Shown: positions 20,665 through 29,735, numbered from the stretch's first letter. The stretch: 30,943 nt of DNA from Caryophanales bacterium UBA6356 (GCA_002440125.1 DJRQ01000045.1:29139-60081), one strand, 5' to 3'. Translations and numbers: made by a program. Notes: a model not told the origin generated them from the sequence alone.

Positions 20665-22702
20665 GTTAAGAGTAGAGGGTTTGACGAAAAGCATTCAAGA
20701 AGGAGAGAAGACTCGTTTCCTTTTCAAAGACGTGTCTATATCTTTTTCTGATCATGGCCTTTATGTGTTAGAAGGGCGTAGCGGCAGTGGGAAAAGCACT
20801 TTTTTGCATATCCTCGCTTTGATGGAGAAAGCGGAAAGAGGAAAGATCTTTCTCGATGGCGAAGAGCTTTTAAAAAGGAACGAAAAAGGCAAAAGCGATT
20901 ATCGAAGGCATTCTCTTGGCTTCATTTTCCAAAACCACCATTTGGAGGATACGCTAACCGCCAGTGAAAATATCGCTTTGCCTTTGCTTATTCAGGGGGA
21001 GAAAGAAAAAATAGCCTTAAAGAAAGCAAAAGACTCCCTTTTAAAGTTTTTCTCCAAAAAAGTCGATGGCAAAAAAGCGGTTTTGCTAAGCGGCGGCGAA
21101 AAAGCGCGTGTTTCCTTTTTAAGAGCCACCATTGCGAATCCACCGATTTTGCTTTGCGATGAACCAACGGGAGCTTTGGATACGAAGAACGCCCATTTTA
21201 TGATGGGAGAGATTAAGAAATATTCGAAAACGCATCTTGTCATTTTGGTGAGCCATGATAGAAAACTGGCCAAAAAATACGCCGATTATTTATTGCTTTT
21301 GGAGGATGGTAAGCTCCTTTTTTCAAAAGAGAAGGAAGAGGAGAAGATGCTTTATAAGCAGATGATCCGAAAGAAACGGGGGAAAATTGGTTCGCTTCTT
21401 TGGTTTTTGTTTCGAAAAAGCATCCCTAAAGATGCCAAAAAAAGCGTTCTTACCATCGGAACGACTTTTTTTCTCTTCTCCTTTCTTTTGCTTTTCATTG
21501 GATTTTTCGAAGGGGGGCGCTCCTTTTTAGAAGATGGAGAAGACCGTTCCCTTCTTTATCTATCCGCTTCTATGTCGGCGAGCAAGAAAGAGGAACTTCC
21601 TGGGAGCCGGCTTTCCCTTGCCCGCTCCTATAGGCCTAAAGAAAGCGAAGCGAAAGAGATTCTTTCTTCTTTCGAAAACGTAAGAATCGAAAACGATTAT
21701 TCTTATTTTTTCCCTTCTTCCTTACCTTATCGCGAGAATGGTTACCTTAAAGAAAACGTCTCCCTTTGCCCTATTTGGGACCTCTCTTTGAAAAACCGGA
21801 ATCGTTCTTTCCTTACGGAGGGGGAAGTCCCCAATGGCGAAAGCATGAACTATGTGCTCATTAACGAAGAACTTGCCTCTTCGCTCCAGAATCCTATCGG
21901 AAGTTTGCTTGAAGTTTCTTACGAATCTTCTTTCGAATGCCATGGGGAGGAAGAGGATATTCTTTTATCTTTCCGCTTTGAAGTGACGGGAGTGGTGAAG
22001 GATTTCGCTTTCCTTTCCTTGCCTCGCATTTTTTATAGCTATCGCGCGTTGGAGAAGAGTTTGGAGTCACAAACGTTGAAGAATGGAAAGACTTTGCCAG
22101 CCCTTTTTAAGGAAGCGAGCGGAGAAGAAGAATGGACGTCCTATTCCTATCTTTTGTTCTATGAAGAAAAAGAGGCGAAGCGCCTAAAGGAATTTGCTTC
22201 CGCTTGCAAAGAGCCCTTTTTAATAACCAACACCCTTTGGACGTCTTTGGAAGGCTTTGACGCTTTGTGGCAAGCAATGGAAGGGTCGCTCACCCCTTTC
22301 TTAGCTATGGAGGCGGTTTTTTCTTTCTTTTCGATCGCTTTAATAGCCTATTCCTCTTTTCTTGAAGAAAGACGCTTTCTTTCTTTGCTGGACGCCTTAG
22401 GGATGCTTAAAGAGGAGAGAGTCCGCTATTTTGAAAATGGCGTTGGGAGCCAGATTCTTATCGGCGCTCTTTTGGCTTTTCTAATCTCCTTTCCCCTTTC
22501 GCGTCTTTTCTCTTCTCTCCTTGAAGGAAAATTCGGCATTCCAAGCCTTCTAGTGATTCCCTATTCCCACTTCCTAGGGATACCTTTATTGCTTCCTTTC
22601 CTCCTTTTGGCTTTTGCCGCGTTTCTCCTCTTCTTTGGCGTTCGCCTTCCGATCTATTTCTTATCAAAAAAATCACTGGCGGGGGAATTGAAAGACGAAT
22701 GA
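20663..22702 (+). CDS. ABC transporter, ATPase fused to FtsX/MacB-like permease (first of pair)
   Basis: This 679-residue fusion has an N-terminal ATPase (about 1-225): Walker A GRSGSGKST (38-46), Q-loop FIFQNHH, signature LSGGEKAR (142-149), Walker B ILLCDEPTGALD (162-173) and His switch VSHD. One transmembrane helix (about 262-282) is followed by a large, probably extracellular domain (about 290-545) and three C-terminal helices (about 555-670). This is the MacB/FtsX topology, used for mechanotransmission or export of peptides, lipids or lipoproteins rather than import. The substrate is unknown. It overlaps the second fusion by ATGA, so the two likely form one heterodimer. No two-component system or peptide gene is adjacent. 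Confidence 0.88.
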   Translation: MLRVEGLTKSIQEGEKTRFLFKDVSISFSDHGLYVLEGRSGSGKSTFLHILALMEKAERGKIFLDGEELLKRNEKGKSDYRRHSLGFIFQNHHLEDTLTASENIALPLLIQGEKEKIALKKAKDSLLKFFSKKVDGKKAVLLSGGEKARVSFLRATIANPPILLCDEPTGALDTKNAHFMMGEIKKYSKTHLVILVSHDRKLAKKYADYLLLLEDGKLLFSKEKEEEKMLYKQMIRKKRGKIGSLLWFLFRKSIPKDAKKSVLTIGTTFFLFSFLLLFIGFFEGGRSFLEDGEDRSLLYLSASMSASKKEELPGSRLSLARSYRPKESEAKEILSSFENVRIENDYSYFFPSSLPYRENGYLKENVSLCPIWDLSLKNRNRSFLTEGEVPNGESMNYVLINEELASSLQNPIGSLLEVSYESSFECHGEEEDILLSFRFEVTGVVKDFAFLSLPRIFYSYRALEKSLESQTLKNGKTLPALFKEASGEEEWTSYSYLLFYEEKEAKRLKEFASACKEPFLITNTLWTSLEGFDALWQAMEGSLTPFLAMEAVFSFFSIALIAYSSFLEERRFLSLLDALGMLKEERVRYFENGVGSQILIGALLAFLISFPLSRLFSSLLEGKFGIPSLLVIPYSHFLGIPLLLPFLLLAFAAFLLFFGVRLPIYFLSKKSLAGELKDE

Positions 22703-25470
22703 ACGGGATAGTCGCCAAGAGGATAACAAAAAAATTTTTGGACGAAACTCTTTTGGAAGAGGCTTCTTTCATCCTTCCTAAAAAAGGGCTTTTCCTTGTT
22801 CTTGGCGAAAGTGGAAGCGGGAAAAGCACTCTTTTCGACATGCTTTCGGGGATTGATCGGAATTATCAAGGTGAGCTCGTTGTTTTTGGACGTTCCTTCA
22901 AAAGGATGAAAGAAGAGGAATGCGCTTCCTTTCGACTCCAAAATATTGGCTTCCTCCGACAAAATTATGATTTATTGCCTCATGAAACGGTACTTGAAAA
23001 CGTTCTTTTGCCAGCTGGTTATCGGAAAGACCGCAAAGCTCTTTCCTATAAAGCCGTCACCTTGCTAAAAGAGGTCGGTTTATTGGAGAAAAAGAAAAGT
23101 CTTGCGTACGTTCTTTCGGGCGGTGAGAAACAACGCCTTTCCTTTGCCCGCGCTCTCATACTGGATCCTTCTCTCCTTTTATGCGATGAGCCAACGGGGG
23201 CGCTTGATAAAGCCTCGGCACTCTCCCTATTCGCTCTTTTGAAGAAGGAGTCTAAACGTCGGCTCATTGTCATTAGCACCCACGATCCTTCTTTCTTTTC
23301 TTCGGGTGCCGACGGCATTTTTGAAATCAAAAATCATAAAATCATATGTAAAAAGTCCATTATTTCAAAAGAAGAAGAAGGCGAAACCGCTTTAAAAAAC
23401 GAGAGATGCAAGTTCCCTTTTGTTTATTGGATGAAGCACGCTTCCCATCTATTGAAAACAAGAAAGTTCAGAAGCGCTTTTGCGGTGCTTTTGCTCTCTT
23501 TCTCCTTTTTAGGGCTCGGTCTTAGCTCTTATTTATCGCGTAATGTAACCTCGAAAATGGGTAAAGCCTTTTCTTCTTTAATAGGCGAAAAGGCCATTGT
23601 CATGTCTTTGAAAAACGAGAAAACCCCAACTGTTTCCGATATTCAAAGCGCCTTACTAGAAGAAGTCGCGAACCTTCAAAAAAAGTTACCCGATGACGTC
23701 GATATTTGCGTTTCCTATTTGTCTCCGTTCGAACAGCTGTTCAAAGATCAAAATGAGATTTATGTGAAAAAGGGCGTCCGTCGATTTCTCTTTCCCTCTT
23801 TAAGTGCCAGAAGCGTGAATGACTTTCTTTTCCTTCCCGATTATAAAAACAATTTCGTTTCTCCTTTCTTCCCAAAGACGCTTGAGGTGGATGACGTTAT
23901 CTTGGGTCTTCCTCAAAACGATTTGGTGTCTTTTGCCAAATTCTTGCAGGTTTCCTGGAATTACGAAGGGGTCGGAACCTATCTTTCTCGTAACGAACTC
24001 TCTTTGACTTTGGAGGTTCGAAACGAGGACTGGGGCTATTTCGATAAGCAGGATTTCTTTTTAAAAGGAGTTATGGAGTTCGAGACACCCACCCTTTTCC
24101 ATTTGGACCCTTTATGGAATGAAGCTATTTACGAAGAGCGGATGAGGCTTCCTTCCTCGAATGGATCTTCCTTCCCGACGCCTTGGACCCTTTATAAGGC
24201 ATATGGCCTAAAATATATTGACGATCCAGAAGCATTCCTTGAACAATCGCGTCAGAAGGAATTCCGAAATTTCCTTTTTGAAAAAGACTCGAAACGTTTT
24301 GATTTTTCTCATAACGAAAGAAAAACAACGAGGAAAGACGATAGATTTTTTGTTTTTGATGCCTCTTTTTATCGCATTGAGAGAGAAGATGTGATTCGAA
24401 TTCAGGAAAAGTATGGGTTTTCTCGTTACGCCATATTTTCGGAAGGCAGTTACCGTGCTTTTCCAAAAGCTCTTTCGCTCGGTTTTAAGGAACCCTTCTT
24501 GCTTGGTACGGATAAAGAAGAGGTTTTTCGTTACTCCGAAGGACTTTCTAAAGTGCCGACAAAGGCTATCGCTTCTTTCCCTTCTCTTCCTGAGAGGATG
24601 GCCTTAGGGAGCTATTTAAGACCCAGGAGTTCCTCGCTTGCTTTTTCGAGCGACTTATCGACTTTAATAAAAGGCAGGATGCCAACAAGTCTCGATGAGA
24701 TTGTGCTTTCCGAAGGACTTGATAAGCGCTTGGGAAATCCGAAGACGATTTATGTGTCTGGCGTCACCAAAAGCGAAGTCCAAGGGGAATTCCTCTTTCG
24801 CGAGTATCAACAAGCTTCTTTGAAAGTGGTGGGGCTATCTTCTTTGGCGGAAGACACTATTTTGTCCTCTTCTGACTGGACGAGCGATTTTTTCAAATTG
24901 AAACTTGGAGTCAGTGCCTTTCATTTAGAGCCGCGCGAATGCGTTTTCTATATCGACGAGAAAGAAGATGGGGTCGCCTTATCGAATTCTTTATCGGCTT
25001 TGTTTCCAAAATACTCTTTTATGGATCCAAGTTCCCTTCTTCAAGAGAGCATCAATGAAACGATGGGGTATTTGACGGCTGTTTTATCTTTTGCTTCGGC
25101 GGCTCTTTTTGTCACGAGCTTTCTATTGCTTCTTGTGCTCTCGCTTTTATATTTGATAGAAAATAAAAAAGAAGGGAAATACTTCTATCTCCTAGGCATA
25201 TCGCGGGAATCCATCTTTGATAGTTTTAGCGCCGCGATGTTTCTCTTGCTGACGCTTGGGGCAATAAATGCTTTAGGAAGTTTATTGGCCATAGAATTCG
25301 CCTTCGATGAGGTGCTATCGGAATCTTTCGGCTTTGTCTTTTCTTTTCAAATAGATTTGATTCCCCATTTTGTCGTGTTTTTTGCTTATATTGTTTCTAT
25401 GCTTCTCCTATTTATTTTCCTTCGTTTTCACCTAAAGAAAATCGATTACTCGAAAAGGGAAGTTGTTTAA
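22699..25470 (+). CDS. ABC transporter, ATPase fused to FtsX/MacB-like permease (second of pair)
   Basis: This 923-residue protein has the same layout as its upstream partner: ATPase (about 1-220, Walker A GESGSGKST at 36-44, LSGGEKQR, LLLCDEPTGALD, STHD), one transmembrane helix at about 255-278, a very large extracytoplasmic region (about 280-785), and three C-terminal helices (about 790-915) ending in a basic stretch. The extracellular part is about twice the size of its partner's. The ATPase core is related to LolD/MacB. The start overlaps the previous stop by ATGA. The likely role is an ATP-driven extracytoplasmic machine or exporter of unknown cargo. Sequence drift in the outer domain makes a substrate guess unsafe. 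Confidence 0.87.
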   Translation: MNGIVAKRITKKFLDETLLEEASFILPKKGLFLVLGESGSGKSTLFDMLSGIDRNYQGELVVFGRSFKRMKEEECASFRLQNIGFLRQNYDLLPHETVLENVLLPAGYRKDRKALSYKAVTLLKEVGLLEKKKSLAYVLSGGEKQRLSFARALILDPSLLLCDEPTGALDKASALSLFALLKKESKRRLIVISTHDPSFFSSGADGIFEIKNHKIICKKSIISKEEEGETALKNERCKFPFVYWMKHASHLLKTRKFRSAFAVLLLSFSFLGLGLSSYLSRNVTSKMGKAFSSLIGEKAIVMSLKNEKTPTVSDIQSALLEEVANLQKKLPDDVDICVSYLSPFEQLFKDQNEIYVKKGVRRFLFPSLSARSVNDFLFLPDYKNNFVSPFFPKTLEVDDVILGLPQNDLVSFAKFLQVSWNYEGVGTYLSRNELSLTLEVRNEDWGYFDKQDFFLKGVMEFETPTLFHLDPLWNEAIYEERMRLPSSNGSSFPTPWTLYKAYGLKYIDDPEAFLEQSRQKEFRNFLFEKDSKRFDFSHNERKTTRKDDRFFVFDASFYRIEREDVIRIQEKYGFSRYAIFSEGSYRAFPKALSLGFKEPFLLGTDKEEVFRYSEGLSKVPTKAIASFPSLPERMALGSYLRPRSSSLAFSSDLSTLIKGRMPTSLDEIVLSEGLDKRLGNPKTIYVSGVTKSEVQGEFLFREYQQASLKVVGLSSLAEDTILSSSDWTSDFFKLKLGVSAFHLEPRECVFYIDEKEDGVALSNSLSALFPKYSFMDPSSLLQESINETMGYLTAVLSFASAALFVTSFLLLLVLSLLYLIENKKEGKYFYLLGISRESIFDSFSAAMFLLLTLGAINALGSLLAIEFAFDEVLSESFGFVFSFQIDLIPHFVVFFAYIVSMLLLFIFLRFHLKKIDYSKREVV

Positions 25471-25515
25471 AGTGCATAAAGTGACGCTTTTTTCTTTATT
25501 CATTTTTCGAAAGCG

Positions 25516-25524
25516 TGTTATAGT
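25516..25524 (+). promoter_or_regulatory. Extended -10 promoter for the cold-shock gene
   Basis: TGTTATAGT fits TGnTATAAT with one mismatch. The leader would be about 40 bases and contains a small hairpin (TTTCG-TTA-CGAAA), in keeping with structured leaders of cold-shock genes. Confidence 0.55.
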
Positions 25525-25571
25525 ATTTGTCGGTTGTTTCGTTACGAAAGAACTAGGAAGGTTAGGAGCAT

Positions 25572-25772
25572 ATGAAGGGAACAGTCAAAATGTTCAACAA
25601 GGAAAAAGGCTATGGCTTCATTCACGCTGAAGACAACAAAGACTACTTTTTCCATTACAGCGCTTTGATCATGGATAGCTTCAAGACCGCTGAACCTGGC
25701 GAAAACGTCGAGTTCGAAGTCGAAGAATCTGAACGTGGTCCACGTGCTAAGAACGTTAAAAAAGTTGCTTAA
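25572..25772 (+). CDS. Cold-shock domain protein
   Basis: This 66-residue single cold-shock domain acts as an RNA/ssDNA-binding chaperone. It starts MKGTVKMFNKEKGYGFI (RNP1 KGYGFI) and has DYFFHYSAL in place of the usual DVFVHFSAI at RNP2. It ends with ERGPRAKNVKKV as expected. The aromatic Trp of GTVKWFN is Met here, so nucleic acid stacking may be somewhat altered. AGGAAGG and a closer AGGAG precede the ATG. It is monocistronic, with a promoter and a strong terminator. Confidence 0.94.
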   Translation: MKGTVKMFNKEKGYGFIHAEDNKDYFFHYSALIMDSFKTAEPGENVEFEVEESERGPRAKNVKKVA

Positions 25773-25788
25773 TCGTTGAACTAGACTG

Positions 25789-25815
25789 ACCTCTGCCGAT
25801 GGTGGAGGTTTTTTT
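25789..25815 (+). terminator. Strong rho-independent terminator of the cold-shock gene
   Basis: A 9-bp stem (ACCTCTGCC 25789-25797 with GGTGGAGGT 25801-25809, two G-T pairs, loop GAT) is followed by TTTTTT. Confidence 0.93.
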
Positions 25816-25838
25816 CTTTTTCTGTCGCTTTTTTGGAA

Positions 25839-25867
25839 TTCAAAAAAAGACTATCTAGAGATATAAT
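25839..25867 (+). promoter_or_regulatory. Sigma-A type promoter for ychF
   Basis: TTCAAA (25839-25844) and a perfect TATAAT (25862-25867) are spaced by 17 bases. An inverted repeat, CTCTCA with TGAGAG (25868-25883), straddles the predicted transcription start. Confidence 0.7.
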
Positions 25868-25896
25868 CTCTCACGAATGAGAGAAGGAAGAAAAAT

Positions 25897-27063
25897 ATGG
25901 CATTAAAAGCAGGCATTGTCGGTCTTCCGAACGTTGGCAAATCGACTTTATTCAATGCGATAACCAATTCGCATGTTTTGGCGGAAAACTATCCTTTCGC
26001 CACCATCAATCCGAATACGGGCGTGGTGACGGTTCCGGACGAAAGACTGGACTACTTAACCAAATACTTTGCACCCAAGAAAAAAATTAATGCGACTTTC
26101 GAGTTTTATGATATTGCCGGGCTGGTGAAAGGCGCTTCCAAAGGGGAAGGCTTAGGAAACCAATTCTTGGCGGCTATTCGCGAATGCGATGCTATCGTGG
26201 AGGTTGTTCGTTGCTTTGAAAGTAACGCTGTCGTTCGCTATAACGACGAACCCGTCGACCCTCGAAACGACATCGACGTTATAAATCTCGAGCTTTCTAT
26301 GGCTGATTTGGAGTCGGTGAACGCAAGAATCGGCAAACAAGAAGTGAAGGCTCGTATCGCTCATGATAAAGAGGCGATGTATGAAATGCCGATTTTGACC
26401 GCTATAAAAAAAGTCCTTGAAGAAGGGAAATCGGCTCGGCTTGTGGAAGGACTTAGTCAAGAGCAACTCTCATACGCCAGGAAAAACTTCTTTCTTCTTT
26501 CTTTGAAGCCGATTCTTTATGTCGCTAATGTCGCGGCCGATGATTATGGCGACCTAGAGCATTGCAAGTACTATCAGGAAGTCAAGCATCTTGCCGAAAA
26601 CGAGGGCGCCGTCTGCATTCCTCTTTCTTGCCAGATTGAATACGAGATTTCTCAGCTTGAAAGCGAAGCGGACAAAAAAGACTTCTTAGAGTCCATGGGC
26701 CAAAAAGAGTCCGGACTTGATAAGCTCGTAAAGGCTTCCTATAAACTTCTGAATCTCTCTACCTTCTTGACATGTGGCAGTGACGAATGCCGCGCTTGGA
26801 CCTTCCATAATGGCATGCTTGCCCCCGCTTGCGCTGGTGTCATCCATAGCGATTTTGAAAAGGGCTTTATTAAAGCGGAAGTTTACTCTTTTAACGATTT
26901 CTACGAGATTAGCCAATCCTTCCCGATGAAGGAAGGCGAAGCGCCTTTAGGGCAAAAAGTTGAGGTCGCCGTAAAGGAAGCGGGCAAAGTTCGAAGCGAA
27001 GGGAAGGACTATGCTATGAAAGATGGCGATATCGTTTTCTTCCGTTTCAATGTGAGCAAATAA
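25897..27063 (+). CDS. ychF: Redox-responsive ATPase/GTPase YchF (EngD)
   Basis: This 388-residue Obg-family P-loop protein associates with ribosomes and prefers ATP. It has G1 GLPNVGKST (about 9-17), NYPFATINPNTGVV, the switch region DIAGLVKGASKGEGLGNQFL followed by RECDAIVEVVRCFE, a coiled-coil insertion, and the C-terminal TGS domain ending GDIVFFRFNVSK. It is about 20 residues longer than most YchF. GAAGGAAG precedes the ATG. It is the first gene of a run ychF-ispF-argS-rpoE with overlaps or very short gaps. Confidence 0.96.
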   Translation: MALKAGIVGLPNVGKSTLFNAITNSHVLAENYPFATINPNTGVVTVPDERLDYLTKYFAPKKKINATFEFYDIAGLVKGASKGEGLGNQFLAAIRECDAIVEVVRCFESNAVVRYNDEPVDPRNDIDVINLELSMADLESVNARIGKQEVKARIAHDKEAMYEMPILTAIKKVLEEGKSARLVEGLSQEQLSYARKNFFLLSLKPILYVANVAADDYGDLEHCKYYQEVKHLAENEGAVCIPLSCQIEYEISQLESEADKKDFLESMGQKESGLDKLVKASYKLLNLSTFLTCGSDECRAWTFHNGMLAPACAGVIHSDFEKGFIKAEVYSFNDFYEISQSFPMKEGEAPLGQKVEVAVKEAGKVRSEGKDYAMKDGDIVFFRFNVSK

Positions 27064-27552
27064 ATGAATATACGAATTGGATATGGCGAGGATATACACG
27101 CCCTCGTCAAAGGACGGGAACTAATTTTGGGAGGAGTCCATATCCCCTTTGAGAAAGGCCTTCTTGGCCATAGCGATGCAGATGTTCTTTATCACGCCAT
27201 AAGCGATGCTCTTCTAGGCAGTTTGGCTCTTGGCGATATAGGAAAAATCTTTCCTCCGAGCGATCCGAAGACGGAAGGCATCGATAGTGGCATTATCTTG
27301 GAAAAGTGTTTCTCTATGATTCGCGAACAAGGCTATCGCATTTCCAACTTAGATTCTTCGATATGTTGCGAAGCTCCTCATCTTTCCAAGTATATATCGA
27401 TCATGCGAAAGAACATCGCCAAAATTCTGGAGATACCTTTCGAGAATGTTTCCGTTAAGGCCATGACCAACGAAGGCTTTGATGCCTTGGGCGAAGGAAA
27501 AGCCATAAAAGCGATAGCTACAGTGCTTATTTATAAGGAGGCTTCATTATGA
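27064..27552 (+). CDS. ispF: 2-C-methyl-D-erythritol 2,4-cyclodiphosphate synthase
   Basis: This 162-residue enzyme makes the cyclic intermediate of the non-mevalonate isoprenoid pathway. Metal-binding motifs are GYGEDIHAL (Asp and His) and GHSDADVLYHAISDALLG. Further conserved parts are LGDIGKIFPPSDP, and KAMTNEGFDALGEG in place of the common KATTNEGLGFIGRGEG. The ATG follows the ychF stop without any gap, and no clear Shine-Dalgarno is seen, so coupling to ychF is likely. Presence of ispF implies the MEP route, in line with prenyl supply for MiaA. Confidence 0.94.
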   Translation: MNIRIGYGEDIHALVKGRELILGGVHIPFEKGLLGHSDADVLYHAISDALLGSLALGDIGKIFPPSDPKTEGIDSGIILEKCFSMIREQGYRISNLDSSICCEAPHLSKYISIMRKNIAKILEIPFENVSVKAMTNEGFDALGEGKAIKAIATVLIYKEASL

Positions 27553-29177
27553 ATCACGAAATCGTTTTACAAAAAGCGCTTGCTTTAGCATCTTCTAAAG
27601 CGGGTTACGACATTCCTCTTGAGGAAATTCGAATCGATCGAAGCAAAGATATTGCCCATGGGGATTATGCGAGCAATTTTGCTCTCAAATTTTCAAAAAA
27701 ATTCGGCAAATCTCCTCTTTCCTTTGCCAATGATGTCCTGGCGAATCTCGTCGAGGCTTCAATCGAACGAGTGGAAATTGCGGGACCCGGCTTCATCAAT
27801 TTCTTCATGAAAAAGGAAGCTCTTTCTGCTATTATCCCTCTTATTTTGAACCAGGGTGACCATTATGGCGATGGCGAAAAGAAAAACATCAAGGTGGACG
27901 TTGAATACGTTTCCGCAAATCCTACTGGAGATTTGCATTTGGGCCACACTCGCGGCGCGGCGATAGGAGACGCGGTGGCGAGTCTTTATCAAAAAGCCGG
28001 CTATGATGTTACTCGTGAGTACTACGTGAATGATTGCGGCAACCAAGTGGAACATTTAGGCCATTCTCTTCGAGCCCGTTATCATGAGCTCTTCGGAGAG
28101 CCTTTAGCCCTGGGCCCGGATGATTATCATGGGGTGGATTTAATCGCCATTGCCCAAGAAATAAAAGATTCGTACGGGGAAAAATATCTCGTCGACAATG
28201 AGGAAAGCCATGCTTTCTTCATTCGCTTTGGCATCGATCATGAACTTGCCAAGATCAAAAAGGATATGGCCGATTTCGGGGTTCACTTCGATAAGTTCAG
28301 CTATGAATCCGATATTCGAAAAGGAGATACCCTCCAAAAGACCATTGAGGAACTTCGCGAAAAAGGCTTCGTTTACGTCAAAGACGGCGCAACTTATTTG
28401 AAAACGAGCGCCTTCCTTGACGATAAAGACCGACCGATTATCAAAAAGGATGGCCTTTATACCTATTTCATGCCGGATATCTGCTATCACTATGAGAAAA
28501 TGTCTCGTGGCTTTGATTTCTTAGTCGATTGCCTTGGGGCCGATCACCATGGCTATATCGCCCGCATGAAGAGCGCTTTAATGATGAAAGGCTATTCTCC
28601 GGATGTTTTGCAGGCGGAAATTTACCAAATGGTCCGCGTCTATCAAAACGGAGCGGAGGTCAAGATGAGCAAACGTACTGGAAAATCCATTACCCATCGT
28701 GAGCTCGTGGCCGAAGTGGGAAAAGACGCGGTCCGTTATTTCTTTAGTGCTCGCTCGAGCGATACCCATCTTGATTTCGATATGGATTTGGCGACGAGCA
28801 AAAGCAAAGAAAATCCCGTATTCTACGCTCAATACGCTCATGCGCGTTGCTCTTCTTTGCTCGCTTTAGGGAAAGACATTCCCCTCGTTTATGATGAAAG
28901 TGCCTTTCAAGATGGCAAAGAAGACGATATTTTGAAGCAACTTACCGATTTTCCTAGTATGATAGAGAGCGCGGCCAAGGCGAGAGCTCCCTATAAAGCG
29001 GTCAACTATATTGATCGCTTGGCACAGCTTATCCACGAATACTATGCTTCGACGAAGATCATTGACCGCGAAGATTTATCGAAGACGGGAAGCAGGCTTT
29101 GCCTCATCAAAGCTTGCCAAAGCGTCCTTCGGAATGCATTAGCCCTTATCGGCGTCAGTGCACCAAATAGAATGTAA
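27549..29177 (+). CDS. argS: Arginyl-tRNA synthetase
   Basis: This 542-residue class I synthetase charges tRNA-Arg. The N-terminal Add1 domain (about 1-110) is followed by the HIGH motif in SANPTGDLHLGHTRGAA, the catalytic core, the KMSK motif in VKMSKRTGKSIT, and an all-helical anticodon-binding domain (about 400-542) that ends GVSAPNRM. AAGGAGG lies before the ATG, which overlaps the ispF stop as ATGA. The following gene starts 12 bases after its stop. Confidence 0.97.
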   Translation: MNHEIVLQKALALASSKAGYDIPLEEIRIDRSKDIAHGDYASNFALKFSKKFGKSPLSFANDVLANLVEASIERVEIAGPGFINFFMKKEALSAIIPLILNQGDHYGDGEKKNIKVDVEYVSANPTGDLHLGHTRGAAIGDAVASLYQKAGYDVTREYYVNDCGNQVEHLGHSLRARYHELFGEPLALGPDDYHGVDLIAIAQEIKDSYGEKYLVDNEESHAFFIRFGIDHELAKIKKDMADFGVHFDKFSYESDIRKGDTLQKTIEELREKGFVYVKDGATYLKTSAFLDDKDRPIIKKDGLYTYFMPDICYHYEKMSRGFDFLVDCLGADHHGYIARMKSALMMKGYSPDVLQAEIYQMVRVYQNGAEVKMSKRTGKSITHRELVAEVGKDAVRYFFSARSSDTHLDFDMDLATSKSKENPVFYAQYAHARCSSLLALGKDIPLVYDESAFQDGKEDDILKQLTDFPSMIESAAKARAPYKAVNYIDRLAQLIHEYYASTKIIDREDLSKTGSRLCLIKACQSVLRNALALIGVSAPNRM

Positions 29178-29189
29178 AAGGAGAAAACG

Positions 29190-29621
29190 ATGAATAATCA
29201 AAAAAGCATGCTTGAAGTCGCCTATGAGATAATCGGCGCTTCCAAAACCCCCCTTGCCTTTGCGACTCTTTACGATGGTGTGGCGAAAGAACTCGCGATG
29301 ACCAAAGAAGAAAAAGACGACCGCATTGGTGATTTTTACACCGAACTGACGCTTGATGGCAATTTTGTGGCTTTGACCGACAATACTTGGGACCTTCGTA
29401 CTCGCCACACTTATGACAAAGTCCATATCGATGTGAACGACGTCTATAGCGACGTCAATCAATCGGATGCCGACGAAGAAGACAAAAAAGAAGAAAAAGA
29501 ATACAATGCCGAAATCGAAGGCAAGTCTATCGATGAAGGCGAGGACGAAGGAAATGGCGAGAATGAGGAAGGCGAAGAAAAAGCCTCCGAAGAAAGCCTT
29601 TCTTCCTTGGGACTTCAATAA
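29190..29621 (+). CDS. rpoE: DNA-directed RNA polymerase delta subunit
   Basis: This 143-residue protein has the N-terminal HARE-HTH domain of RpoE (about 1-85: MLEVAYEIIGASKTPLAF, then IGDFYTELTLDGNFVALTDN followed by TWDLR) and a strongly acidic, disordered tail rich in Asp and Glu, as in Bacillus delta. Delta improves RNA polymerase recycling and sensitivity to initiating NTPs. AAAGGAG lies six bases before the ATG. Location after argS is the conserved arrangement. A terminator follows. Confidence 0.93.
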   Translation: MNNQKSMLEVAYEIIGASKTPLAFATLYDGVAKELAMTKEEKDDRIGDFYTELTLDGNFVALTDNTWDLRTRHTYDKVHIDVNDVYSDVNQSDADEEDKKEEKEYNAEIEGKSIDEGEDEGNGENEEGEEKASEESLSSLGLQ

Positions 29622-29641
29622 ATTTATACTTTTTGACCTTT

Positions 29642-29662
29642 AAGGCCTATTGAGGCCTTTTT
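29642..29662 (+). terminator. Rho-independent terminator of the ychF-rpoE run
   Basis: AAGGCCT (29642-29648) pairs with AGGCCTT (29653-29659), loop ATTG, followed by TTT. It lies about 20 bases after the delta subunit stop. Confidence 0.88.
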
Positions 29663-29705
29663 AAATTTCTTCGTATATTTTTCGCTCTCAAAAAATGAGA
29701 TTGTT

Positions 29706-29735
29706 CCTCGAAAGCCGTTTTTGAGGGTGTATAAT
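29706..29735 (+). promoter_or_regulatory. Promoter with overlapping inverted repeat for a small membrane protein gene
   Basis: A perfect TATAAT (29730-29735) lies 20 bases before the ATG at 29755. Immediately upstream CCTCGAAA (29706-29713) and TTTTGAGG (29719-29726) form an inverted repeat with one G-T pair over the region where a -35 would be. The -35 itself is not clear. Confidence 0.5.

Noticed and set aside
18171..25470. CNNM pair plus ABC pair as one defence or toxin-export island
   Set aside because: The gene types are common housekeeping membrane proteins, there is no nuclease, toxin, immunity or mobile gene near, and codon use resembles the neighbours.
29139..29618. Minus-strand open frame rich in Phe
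   Set aside because: It is the antisense reading of the acidic tail of the RNA polymerase delta subunit; the Phe runs come from GAA/GAG codons on the other strand.
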